Shown here: piece by piece, positions 53,680 through 64,000 of the stretch
Layout of the letters: each line of letters begins with the position of its first letter
Numbering within the stretch: the first letter of the stretch is position 1
Translations under genes and position numbers: made by a program
The notes under the pieces: model-generated
What the model was told of the DNA's origin: nothing
Database searches by the model: none
The model's input: only the letters and a program-made list of their open reading frames with translations
Assembly (NCBI RefSeq): GCF_963678635.1
Contig: NC_087065.1
Coordinates: 61,530,754 to 61,594,753, forward strand
Origin: Symsagittifera roscoffensis
Taxonomy: Eukaryota > Xenacoelomorpha > Acoela > Convolutidae
Length of the DNA: 64,000 nt
Direction: 5' to 3'

Positions 53680-56600
53680 AGCCAATCAAATTGCGTACCC
53701 ACAGAAAACATTGAGGCTTTGATCACACAGAAACGAAGGGATCTTTGCATCACTTAAATATATTTCTAACTGTAAATTTAGGATGAAATATCAACTGAAA
53801 TTACAATAACTCAAAATTATCAGAAAATAAGGAGCCTATTGCAAATCAAGACGCGATAACGGTTATCGCTGAAAGCAACTGAGCTATGATCAAAGAACAG
53901 GAATAAACAGTTGCTGTGCAAAGAGCACAGAATAATTCGACCACAGTCATAGTGCTAATTTTTTTAATCAAATTTTTATTCAGGAGGTTGTGGGACAAAT
54001 TAAGTTATACAACTCACGATATTAATAGCTTAATTTTTGTAACCCTGCAGTCTCTCGACACCCCGAACTTACATAGTATAAATTCATGAAATTGCCTCTA
54101 AATCTTAAATTTACGAATACAGATTCAGCGAAGACTCGAAACAAAAATAACTCATTTTTGCCATATTTCTTGATTATTTAACTTCCCGGAAGTATTCCCG
54201 GAATTAAAATGAACTAATTAAGCCAAAAAATGCTAAGCTAAATAAGCCATAAAAAAATCAAAAGCCATCTGAGAATTTGTCCACAACCTTAGTTGTCTTA
54301 CGAATAGAAGCTACCTCAGCATCAGGTGCTCAACATTTTTGAATTAATCCTGATTGAATTTGATCGATTAAAGTAATCAATACAGAGGCGAACTGGAACA
54401 AAAAATTGACCAAGTCATTGAAATGAAAAGTATGAAAATGATCAAAAATTAGATCTCTCAAAAAGTTAGCGTAAAAGTTGAATGGAAAAAATTACTAAGC
54501 GGAAACCATACCGACAATATTAGGGTGAGAGCTTGTAGCGGAAAAAAAGCATGGCAATCTTTTTCAAAATGAAAATATATTATCATGAAGTTAGATTTCT
54601 GCCCTGCAAACGACGCAATATGAGGCAACTAAGCCGATTTAACATAAACCGAACCTTTTTAGCCACATGAAACAATAACATGAAACTGCGAAAATACACA
54701 TAAAATAAGTAAGTATATGCCTAGAACCAAAAAAAAATCGAGGAGGGTCAAATTTTGAATACAGCTCAAATCAGTTAGTGCAAGTGTAATGATTCTGCGA
54801 TGCAGAAAATTGAGTCAACTTTTTTTCTCAATCGCCAAAAACATTGAAAAAAATTATGCCAGCAACAACGAAAAAAAAAATGAAACTTAAAAAGAAAATA
54901 GACTTAAGAACTGATAAAAACTTGTTAAAATCCGATCCTATTTATTAAACAAACACACATACACAATTTTGTTTGATTATTAAAGGACGCAATATGAAGC
55001 CGAAATAGTACATGCCGAGTTTTATTTAACCGAAAAAAAAGAAAAGGAAAAAGTTCATGAAAAATGAGTAAGTTGGTAAAATTACAAACAACATAAAAAG
55101 CACATTTCGAACGGGACGGATATTCAAAACTCTAACATGCTCAAAATATGTCTGTCGCAGCTTCTATCAAAGAGACAACTGCTGCAGTTCAGAGTACAAC
55201 GAGATGAAAATGGAGATCTAAAAACTGGAGATCATCCTGTGGACAAAGTTGTTTACAGGAAAAAAGTATAGTAGCAGATTGCAAGACCCTTGCTTATCGC
55301 AAGAGTAATGAACAGCATGAAAAAAATAAAAACAAAACAAAACTTCTTGCACCAAAGATAAGAGTATTTAAGTGAGTCGGTTTATATAGTTATTAACCCG
55401 AAAAAAGTCCATATTCCTTTTTGATAACTCTTGATAATCGCAAGAGTCAGAAGACAAACTCGAGCAAAGCAGATAGTCGAAATACAGCATGGTTAGTCAA
55501 AAACAAACTATAAAACGGTCAAAACCCAGAAACCAAAAACAAATTTCCAAATATATATATCATATAAATTTTCGCTTGATGAAACTACTGTTGAGCCGGG
55601 AATGACCATAAAAAACTGTTGAAAATCTGATTTTTGAAATTCTAAGCACACTTCCACTTTTCAAACGACGTTACCTGAGGCAATTAAACCAAAAAAAAAC
55701 AGCTGAATCCAAACAAACCTTTATAACTAAAATATATACAAAGGCTTTATATTAAATTCTCACACCAAAATAAATATAACCTAAGGGAAAAATGTGTACC
55801 GAAGAAACTAGCCGACTAAACTAAGCAGAAACTTGAAAGTCCAAAAATCGAACTTTTTATGACAGAAAAAATCCTGTGCTCTAGCATAGAGGCTTCACCT
55901 GGACTCGATTGACAATCATTGGTCTTCCAAATCATGGTCGTTGCCTCTTGGATGAATTTTAATTAAATATCAAACATGGTACCAACTGATTCAGCCATTT
56001 CAAGCCGCGCCTAAAAAAGAGTATCTAGAACACATCCGAACTAAAATGCTATTTTGCTAGAAGCTATATCTGAAAACTATGACGACCAAGAGAAAGCCAA
56101 AAAAAAAAGACGAACCGGAAACATTGCAGTTAAAAAAAACTGACACATTTTTTAAATTTTTCTTCACTAGCTCAATTTTTTGTGCATCTTAAACTTAATC
56201 TGCTCAAAAATGAATTTAAAAGTACAAAAACAGTCCCAAACCAAAAGAACAAGTAAATCTAAAAATGCAAAAACTATTTAGTCAATTTAAAAATTTTAAA
56301 ATAATTATCAGATTTTGTATCACTTTTATTTTTTGAACCTGTCTTCGGCTTGAAAGGTCTATCGTCTCAAAAAAATCACTAAAAAAGTGCTAGATATCAT
56401 ATCACAACTCATAACTGATTGCAAAATCTTCCCAAGAAAATTGCTGATAAGCTCACGAATCCAATTATTTTCACCAACAATGCTATGATATAAACAGCAT
56501 TAAGACATAATTTACAGGGTCAAAACTACGCCGACTATACGTTAAAGACCGCGTTGATTCTGAGCCACAAAAAATTAAGAATACTTTTCAAACATTACCT

Positions 56601-57200
56601 GTGCAATTAACCGAAGAAACAGGCAAAACAGTGAAATCGAAAAAATTAATTAAAGCACTAGAAGCTAGCAGACAGGTCGTTTAAAACCGAAAATAAACAA
56701 CAATTAAAAAACTTCAAAACGATGGCTGGAATCATGTTCTTTTTGAGGAATACACGTCAAGGTACACAATTGACGACGTTTAATTAAAATTCAAAAAGAA
56801 TTATCGAGCGGCAACTGAGCCGACAAAATTTGTTGACTGGAAAAACTTAGATCTATAACTGGTTGAAAGTTTAAGCATTTTGTGCGATCCGGAGCGGACC
56901 ATAAAAGTTCCCTTGAAATTATCCAAAATTAGGTCACTAATCCAATAAATTACGAAACCACTGGGGCCGAAGAAAAATTTTTAAGCAGAAGAAAAACAAA
57001 ACTTTACGAAGTCAAGGCTAGCACAAATTTTCTCAAGGCTAGTGCTAAATTACAAATGGCAGGAAGAAATCAGAACACCAAAAATTTCAAGTACCCTTCC
57101 CGTCAAATCACACATGCACAAAAAAAACGAAACGACAAAATAAGAGGCCTTAAAGTCGATATGAAAAATCCGTAACTTATTAAAAAGAGACAAAAGACAT
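53680..57200. other. gene-free stretch
   Basis: About 3.5 kb of AT-rich sequence without a gene. Phrases such as 'gagccgaaaaaa' and 'actaagccga' recur and point to eroded repeats. AT microsatellites occur near 53145 and 55550. Confidence 0.45.
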
Positions 57201-57226
57201 AAAAAGTTAAAATAAAATTTTAAACA

Positions 57227-57960
57227 CAGAGGCGAAGCGGAATTGCACCACTTGGGATACAACACAAGCAAAAAACATAAAAAGCCAAAAAAAATCGAAA
57301 AAAAACTTGATCATATAAACTATCAAATGTCTCGATAGAAGTTCATTCAGGCAAACATGCCAGACACTTGAACTTTAAAACAGCAACAACGGAATGAAAG
57401 TTACGAAAAGAAACAAAGCCGACAATCTTTGACCAGACACGTTGAGCCGAAAAAACATATGATTTATAAAAAAAAGTTTCAAGTCTTACCTTACACAACA
57501 ATGGACAACACTTGCACTTGCAACTACAATGAAAATTGCTTACAGCAAAAAAATCAGTGATGTAGCAACTAAGCCGACAATCTTTGAGCAGACAACAACT
57601 GAAACGAAAAACAGAAGATTTTATGAAAAAATATATTTTTTTAATCTTTCAAGTCCCCCCTGAAATTAGAATAAACAGTACTCGCACTTCCAACTACAAT
57701 GAAAATTGTCTACAGCAAAAGGAAAATCCTTTGTGGCAATTTAGCCGACGAAAAAACTGAGCCAACAAACGAAAAACCAACAATTCATTTTTCTCGGAAC
57801 TTTCGTTCAATTTCCTTGATGCTGAAAAAAACAGGTCCGACCACGACTCGAACTTCAGACCTTAGTAGGCTACAAAGGTAACTGATTTACCTCCAGGCTA
57901 AGGAGGAAGCAACTTGAAAGTGAAAATAAATTAGCTGTATAGTCAGCAAGTGATTCAACT
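57227..57960 (-). repeat. composite repeat with hairpin and tRNA-like modules
   Basis: It begins 'cagaggcgaagcggaattg', then carries two copies of the 'agacaatctttgagcagacac' / 'caactacaatgaaaattg' block (57390-57560 and 57560-57720). It ends with a tRNA-like segment (57844-57903, minus) with a TCGAACTTCAGACC part. A 60-codon plus frame inside is not a gene. Confidence 0.6.
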
Positions 57961-58822
57961 GAGTTTCTTAAACTAGTTAACTAGAAAAACTCTATATTCG
58001 AGTTTGATAACGCTTGCTGATCGCAAGCGTAAAAATCAAGTTGGTAAAAATACAACCAATATAAAAGGCAAATTTCGATTAGGCCGGCAAGGCATTTCCC
58101 AAAAAGTACAACCCCTCAAACTTAAAAAAAAAACATATTTCACCTGAAATATTTTTTGGAACGTTCTTCTAATCGTTTGAATATAGCTGATTTTAGTCAA
58201 GTTATTTGAAACTATTAACGCGTTCCTAGACGATAATTGCATCACTCTGTACTTAATATAGCGTGCGCGGGGGGGGGGGAGATTTAAGAGAAGATTAAAT
58301 TTCATCAGAATTCTTCAAAAACATGACTCGTTCCTTCAAATGGCGATCGGAACATTCAGGAATTTGCCCTGATACGCGCACTCTTGTTGTTTCTTTATTC
58401 TTCGTTCATTACAAGACTCATACCTCCAAAAAAAATCCAGCAAAAAAACTGAAATAATTATAGTTGTTGTTGCACTTGATGCACTATAGCTATGCATGTG
58501 AAATCTTTCTAAAACTATGCTGGAAATTTTTCAGAAAGTTAGTAAACTACAAATCTGCATTGCTCACCACTCAAATATTGTGATCTGTCAACGAAAATCA
58601 AACAGTTGCACTTGAAGCTATAGATAAGAAATAGAGAGAAAAGTTGAATTTATCACTCAATGTTGTTTTAACAGAAAACACATCGATCAGCTTGAAAAAC
58701 TGATCAGCATTCATTTCGAAAAATAATGTTCGAGTGATTGAGAAAGGATTTCACGATTAGAGCGTCTTCAGAGTTTGTGAAACCATCATTATAAGCTATA
58801 TATCATTCACATAGCTAGCAGA
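57961..58822. other. gene-free stretch 3' of cyclophilin
   Basis: No gene. A run of ten G residues lies at about 58270-58279. I found no AATAAA on the minus strand close to the cyclophilin stop. Confidence 0.45.
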
Positions 58823-59314
58823 TTACAGCTGTCCGCAATCGGCGATCACAACTTTCTTGGAGGTCTTTCCCTGTTGAGACCCGACAGCTTCGATAGCCTT
58901 GACAACATTCATGCCGTCAGATACTTTTCCGAACACGACGTGGGCACCGTCCAACCACTCTGTTTTAGCAGTGCAGAGGAAGAACTGAGATCCGTTTGTA
59001 TTTTTCCCTGCATTTGCCATTGACAGAATTCCAGGCCCGGTGTGCTTCAGTTGGAAGTTCTCGTCAGCAAACTTCTCGCCATAGATGCTTTTACCACCAG
59101 TTCCGTTTCCTTTGGTGAAATCACCTCCTTGGCACATGAAACCCGGAATGACACGATGGAAACTTGAACCTTTGAAGCCGAATCCTTTCTCGCCGGTACA
59201 AAGAGCTCGGAAATTCTCTACTGTTTTAGGAACCACATCGTCTCTCAATTCAATCTCTATTCTTCCAGCAGCGCTGCCACCAATAGTCATATCAAAGAAC
59301 ACTTTAACTACCAT
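58823..59314 (-). CDS. PPIA: cyclophilin A-type peptidyl-prolyl isomerase
   Basis: 163 codons, no intron. It catalyses cis-trans isomerisation of X-Pro bonds and binds cyclosporin in this family; the product is expected in the cytosol. The core motifs are all present: [15 protein letters not shown] (catalytic Arg54), [32 protein letters not shown], and [13 protein letters not shown] with the cyclosporin-contact Trp near 120. Length equals the usual single-domain form (about 164). The lack of introns beside a gene with very long introns suggests either a native intronless gene or an intact retrocopy; I see no poly(A) tail. Confidence 0.93.
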   Translation of the reverse strand: MVVKVFFDMTIGGSAAGRIEIELRDDVVPKTVENFRALCTGEKGFGFKGSSFHRVIPGFMCQGGDFTKGNGTGGKSIYGEKFADENFQLKHTGPGILSMANAGKNTNGSQFFLCTAKTEWLDGAHVVFGKVSDGMNVVKAIEAVGSQQGKTSKKVVIADCGQL

Positions 59315-59524
59315 TTTGATCGGTTAGTAAATGGAATGAAAGTAAGATCAGAAAGCAAACAAACTGAAATAAAAACAGATATGTTGTACAGATTTAGTTG
59401 AAAGATTGTAAGGCTACCAAAACTCTGAGCAACGCTTTTCTGTACTCTATTGTACCAAATTAAACGCAAAAACAGGTTTTACTCTTAAGAATCCAGTTTT
59501 CCAGGATGATTTTGAACGGTTAAT

Positions 59525-59836
59525 TTGAGCTTTGAATTTTATTACGTTGGAAACCGAAGAGCTCAAATGACACGAAATTTCGTCTGCAAACAAATGCGTC
59601 TGAAGAAGTGCGAGTCGGATTTCTCGTTTCGGGCATGTCGTCTTGCTAATCTGTACAACGAATACTTCAAATGTGACATATTGTTTGACCCAGAATGCAA
59701 AAACAGACTTCTAGGAATGTACACAAAGTTTTTCAAAACTCGCTACAACGAATCAGACACATGCACTTGGCGCATTTTATGCGAATGCAACAACTGTCGA
59801 GACCTGAAGAAAATTACACTTATAACTGAAAACTAA
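59525..59836 (+). pseudogene. 3' fragment of a non-LTR retrotransposon
   Basis: The frame resembles the C-terminal end of the RT protein at 62275-63615: RACRLANLYNEY versus RTSRIVNRLEPY, and CTWRILCECNNCR versus CTWQLFCDCITCR. It is 5'-truncated, which is usual for target-primed elements, and is followed by (TTA)n at about 59898-59914. The shared C-x-C-x2-C end may be a small zinc-binding motif. Confidence 0.75.
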
Positions 59837-59897
59837 ACTTTGAACAATGCAATGACTGGGTTTTATGCGAACCCTTGGATTATATTCCTAAATCCTT

Positions 59898-59916
59898 TGT
59901 TATTATTATTATTAAC
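59898..59916 (+). repeat. (TTA)n tail
   Basis: A short trinucleotide run about 60 nt after the fragment's stop codon. It probably lies near the 3' end of the inserted element; its unit differs from the (CAA)n tail of the second copy. Confidence 0.6.
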
Positions 59917-59967
59917 TTGACGAGGGACATAGCTCCGAAAACGTTCGAATTCACATTTTAATAAATG

Positions 59968-60870
59968 TAAGTCGCCTACTTAAGTCACATATGAGGATAA
60001 AAATAGGCCCTATAACCATTGGCTGAAGAGACAGGGACACTATCTCTTGTGTTTTTCTACCTCAAGCAGTCGGAGCCAATTCGTTCACTTGCGACATGAG
60101 ACTACAAACCGTGTTACAGCTTAAGGCTACTACCAAAATACCCCCCCCCCCCACACTCTAGAAATAAGAACGCCCCCATGCTCAGGTCTCAAATACCCAA
60201 AACACACGAACGCCGTTCAAAACAGGGTCGGAACCTTACGTATACCGTTAGTTTTTAATGGACGGTGGACCTTTGATCCATTGCAGATGTATCAACTTAA
60301 AAACTCCCCCTAACTCAACATAACAATATAAAACACTCAAGAAATTTGAATTGGCTAGTTACATACCGACACAACCTATAGAATTCAGTAAATGAACTGT
60401 AAAGCAACTCTGAAACTGATTTGGTACTTAAGTTTGACTCAGAAAGTTTTTAGTAAGTGTAACATTCATCTACTGTAGTCACACATGAGGCTTAAGAAAA
60501 ATAGGCCCTATAACCATTGGCTCAAGAGTCAGGGACCCTATCTCTTGTGTTTTTTTACCTCAATCAGTCGGAGCCATTTCAGTTCGCTTGTGACATGAGA
60601 CTACGACCCGTTACAGCTTAAAGGCTACTACCAAAATATCTCCCCCACTCTAGAAATAAGAACGTCCCCATACTTAGGTCTCTAGATACCCAAAATACAT
60701 GAACGCCGTTAAAAACCGGGTCGGAACAATCCGTTAAGTTACTTTTTATTAGACAGTGGAACTTTGATCCATTTCAGATGGATCAACCTAAAACTCGCCT
60801 TACCTCAACATAAAAATCATAAAACACACTCTAGAAATTTAAATTGGGTACTCACATCGTAGCACGCTCA
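59968..60870. repeat. ~490-bp tandem duplication
   Basis: Copy 1 (59968-60457) and copy 2 (60458 to about 60870) share 'ggccctataaccattggct', 'ctatctcttgtgttttt', 'agtcggagcca', 'gacatgagactac', 'ctctagaaataagaacg' and 'actttgatccatt'. They are clearly diverged (around 80-85% by eye). They lie just upstream of the larger non-LTR copy. A C run at about 60145-60158 is inside copy 1. Confidence 0.85.
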
Positions 60871-61396
60871 AGAACTGGGAGTAATTAAGTTAGTAAACAA
60901 CTCGAGAACTAAATAATGTAAGTAAATGAGTTTAATGTTTGTTAGTTTCAATAAAAGGAACAAGTTTGAACTCTAGAGTATGGTTTCTCGTGAACCATTG
61001 GGACACTCAAGCTGTCCACCTTTCCATCGAAAGTTCACTCTAGTCCAGTTTGAATGATAATCCAGTCGAGCAATAATAGTCCAATTCTCGGGAATACGCT
61101 TCCTTCTGTTTCAGATAGGACAGCTCTACTCTAGTTTTATTGTGACGGAAATTGCGAATGGCAATTTCCTACTGCTTTATCTGGCAACTTTCCCGCGATT
61201 GTTACTCGATCGTTCTGATTTCTCTTTTTCGGTTTTCAGTTATCGCGAGAGAATCGTGCATGACAGGCTCCATTCTAATTTTTGAAAAATCAAATTTCAC
61301 TCCAAAATTAAGCGTTCTTGTTTTTCTCAAGGTCAAACTTCCAAATATGACCGACTGGCACATACTCCCCGGACTCAAGATCGATGTCTTCATCGC
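60871..61396. other. stretch before the non-LTR RT frame
   Basis: No gene is firm. A plus frame (61152-61535) has no domain. The endonuclease that non-LTR elements usually carry upstream of RT is not recognisable here, so the element is either 5'-truncated or decayed. Confidence 0.45.
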
Positions 61397-62281
61397 GTGC
61401 TGTCGTCTGCCAGTGAGTACCAGAAAACTGAGTGTTGCTCAAGGTACAATTTGTCTATTGAATGCACGGTATCAGAGCCGAAACCATACTTGGAAAATTT
61501 TAGAAGTTTTGGAAATGCCGATTTTGAAGGAATAAACAATTTTATAAACGAGAACCCATTTGAACCAGTATGCCACACAAACATTAACAAAATGCATGAG
61601 GAGTACACCCAATATTTGGATGAAATCATTAAGAGTTTTGTGCCTCTCAGAACAAGACATAGGAAATCACTTCCACCTTGGATAACAAGTAGCACTTCAA
61701 ATTTGATCAAAAAGTTACAAACAAAACGGCAATCATGTATACTCGAACCGACCAACTACAGAAGACAACAAGTTAAACTGTTTGAAAATTTAGTAACTGA
61801 ATCATCGGAATCGGACAGGAAAAACTACCAAGAGGAATTGTTTAGAACACGGAACACTAATGTAATTTTTAAACACCTCAAGAACTTAAATAAACATACA
61901 AGCCTTCCTAAGTTACTCATAAAAGATGAAGTTGAAAGCACAAATCCAAACGAACAAGTCAACATGCTAAACGACTTCTTTCATTCAGTTTTTAATCCTA
62001 AAGAAAGTTTTAGTATTAGAGATATTCAATTTGAAAATCCCTTGTTAACGAATTTTGATATATCGAAAAAGACAGTAAGTGAGATTTTATCAACTCTGGA
62101 CGTAACAAAGTCACGCGGCCCAAATGGGTTGCCACCTAGCTTTTTTCAGAAAACGAACCGCAATATATGCAAACCGATGAACAAACTTTTGAGAAACGTA
62201 AAACGCCTACGAAAAATACCTGATTCATGGAAAACAGCTGCAGTTACTCCTGTTCACAAAAAAGGTGACCGAAAATGGTGA
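61397..62281 (+). pseudogene. non-LTR retrotransposon, RT N-terminal part
   Basis: 294 codons. It holds the linker before RT (LPPWITSSTSNLIKKL) and the first RT blocks (SRGPNGLPPSFF, IPDSWKTAAVTPVHKKGDR). The frame stops at 62281. The next RT block (NNYRPVSLL) is in the -1 frame at 62275, so one indel broke the ORF between them. The endonuclease is missing. Confidence 0.85.
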
Positions 62282-63615
62282 ACAACTATCGACCAGTATC
62301 GCTATTAAATATTGACAGCAAAGTCCTTGAAAAATGTATATACAAAGACCTGTACCCTTACTTTGCCTGGTATTTGACGAAACATCAACACGGTTTTACT
62401 AAAGGTAGATCAGTTTTGACAAACATGCTCTCTTTCCTGAAAGAAATATATGAAGCGCTTGACAATGACTCAAACGCAGAAATTGTAGCATTCTACACTG
62501 ACTTTGCAAAAGCCTTTGATAAAGTTCCGCATTTTGATCTACTTAAGAAAGTTGCACTTATAGGAATAGGAGGCTGCATGTTAGAGGTACTCTATGACTA
62601 TTTGAAAAACAGGAAACAGTTTGTACGAGTAGACAATATCAGCTCAAACGTTTTAGAAGTCACTAGTGGTGTTCCCCAAGGATCACTTTTAGGACCACTG
62701 CTCTTTTGCATTTTTATTAACGACCTACCTGAAGTACTCAAATTCTCTGAACCATATATTTTTGCGGATGATCTTAAACTACTTTCCATCAAAAAAACAT
62801 CAATTGAAATTCAAGAAGATCTGGACAAAATTCAGCAGTGGGTAACTGAAAACAAAATGGAATTAGCACTAGATAAATGTGCAAAAGTAAGTTTTAGGGG
62901 CGGAGACGCTAACTCTATGCTTTTTGGTGTAGTGCTTGGAACATCGATGGTTGTGAAAGATCTGGGAATTTTTGTGTCGGGCGATTTAAGTTGGAAGGTA
63001 CACATTGAAACAAGATTAAAGAAGGCAAACCAAGTACTGTACCTCCTGAGAAGAAACCTATCAGCAAAGATAAATACGTTTGTAAAGTTAGGCCTGTATA
63101 AGTCACTAATACTCCCAGTGTTATTATACGGACTCTCATGTACACATATATCGAGGGGGGATCAATTGCAGTTGGAGCGATTTCAAAAGAAAGTAATCCG
63201 TTGGATCACTGGAAATAAAACGGGAGTGTACATCAACGAACTACGCTTGTTAAACATTTTACCCCTGCCCATGTTCATCCAGCTAAATAACATCATACTT
63301 CTTGCCAGTATTGATTCTAATGAACGAAATGAAATAGTGTTAAACAGGCGAACCACACGGGCTAGAAATACAGAAATTTTTGAGATGCGAAAAGTGAGAA
63401 CGGAAAAAGCGAGAAACGAATTTGTTTTCAGAACCAGTAGGATTGTAAATCGATTAGAACCATATATTCATTTTGATAAACGAATCGGCCTCAAGACGAG
63501 AATTTTAAACACGATGTGGAAATTTGTAAACGAGAGATTTTTAGAAATGACAACGTGCACGTGGCAATTATTCTGTGATTGTATCACGTGCAGAAACAAG
63601 TGGACATTGTTTTAG
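62275..63615 (+). pseudogene. non-LTR retrotransposon, RT catalytic part
   Basis: 446 codons with YRPVSLL, FYTDFAKAFDKVPH, SGVPQGSLLGPLLF and the catalytic box YIFADD, all diagnostic for Jockey/CR1-like reverse transcriptases. The thumb region follows (LGIFVSGDLSWKVHI, LILPVLLYG), and then a C-terminal tail ending CTWQLFCDCITCR. This half is intact, but it depends on the broken upstream half. I cannot choose the exact clade. Confidence 0.9.
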
Positions 63616-63660
63616 AGAAGACGCCGGGACCAAGAATCCCAACAGCAGTGCTGTGAATCC

Positions 63661-63691
63661 CCAACAACAACAACAACAACAACAACAACAG
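63661..63691 (+). repeat. (CAA)n tail of the non-LTR element
   Basis: About ten CAA units lie some 45 nt after the RT stop. Trinucleotide tails are common at the 3' ends of several non-LTR clades. Confidence 0.65.
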
Positions 63692-64000
63692 TGTCAGTGG
63701 TCATTTACAGAAGTTTGCAGCAGACTTAAGCTTATCTACACCCCAAAATTCACGGCTATGTAAAATTTTCACACTATCGCTAAACAGCAATCAAAATCTG
63801 CACACACCTGCACCCTTGAATTCTCGATTTTCAAGCCAATTATTTAAAATTTCTTTTGTCCCATTCAATCAGGAAATTGTCATGCAGCATTTTGATTTAT
63901 TTAGTAAATATAGCATATTAATAACAATATCTGATTCGTTAAAATTTCTTTTTCGTGAACCCAGGTTTCATCCGGATTCACACTCAAGCCCCCTTTCCCT
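63692..64000. other. gene-free end of window
   Basis: AT-rich sequence after the non-LTR element. I see nothing to call. Confidence 0.5.

Noticed and set aside
61152-61535. Plus frame before the non-LTR RT as an endonuclease
   Set aside because: I could not find the expected endonuclease motifs (for example a clear SDH box), so no endonuclease is claimed.

Overview
The window is AT-rich eukaryotic DNA from an animal nuclear genome. The evidence is canonical GT-AG introns, a calpain-7 gene split into 11 exons over about 32 kb, SINE-like tRNA-derived modules, a non-LTR retrotransposon, and an LTR retrotransposon with an env gene. The species cannot be fixed from the sequence. Env-bearing Ty3/gypsy elements are known from larvacean tunicates among others, so a tunicate is one possibility only.

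Layout. 1-16600 has no gene that I can support. It is repeat-built: a degraded ~185-bp satellite (about 1930-2600), a four-copy tandem array of a ~2.25 kb unit (4190-12017), a duplicated CCTTG/CCTGC-rich block (13690-14790) and tRNA-like SINE modules. 16645-48352 on the minus strand is one gene, calpain-7. I assembled it from 11 exons whose splice phases all agree, giving 848 codons with two MIT regions, a complete Cys-His-Asn protease triad and two C2-like domains. Its introns hold satellites, recent duplications and dispersed repeats.

Intron 1 of calpain-7 contains a 13.7 kb Ty3/gypsy-type element (33777-47470, same strand as the gene). It has paired 676-bp LTRs about 99% identical, a 4-bp AATA target duplication, a TATA box and poly(A) signal in the LTR, gag, protease, RT, RNase H, integrase with a GPY/F-like module, and env. 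Three things make it unusual. A TARG1/OARD1-like macro domain, with both catalytic residues kept, sits between protease and RT. A two-exon gene of unknown function (38606-39302) lies on the opposite strand between pol and env. An acidic and coiled-coil accessory protein appears to be made by splicing the first 28 env codons across the whole env gene to a downstream ORF, which recalls how retroviral regulatory proteins are made. The pol region carries one in-frame stop and at least one integrase frameshift, so this copy is probably not autonomous. The element sits inside an older hAT-like inverted-repeat element.

48353-58800 holds repeats: SINE-like modules and hairpin motifs, with no gene that I can call firmly. 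58823-59314 (minus) is an intronless cyclophilin A-type gene. From 59525 to 63690 there are two related non-LTR retrotransposon copies: a short 3' fragment ending in (TTA)n, and a longer copy with reverse transcriptase ending in (CAA)n. A ~490-bp tandem duplication lies between them.
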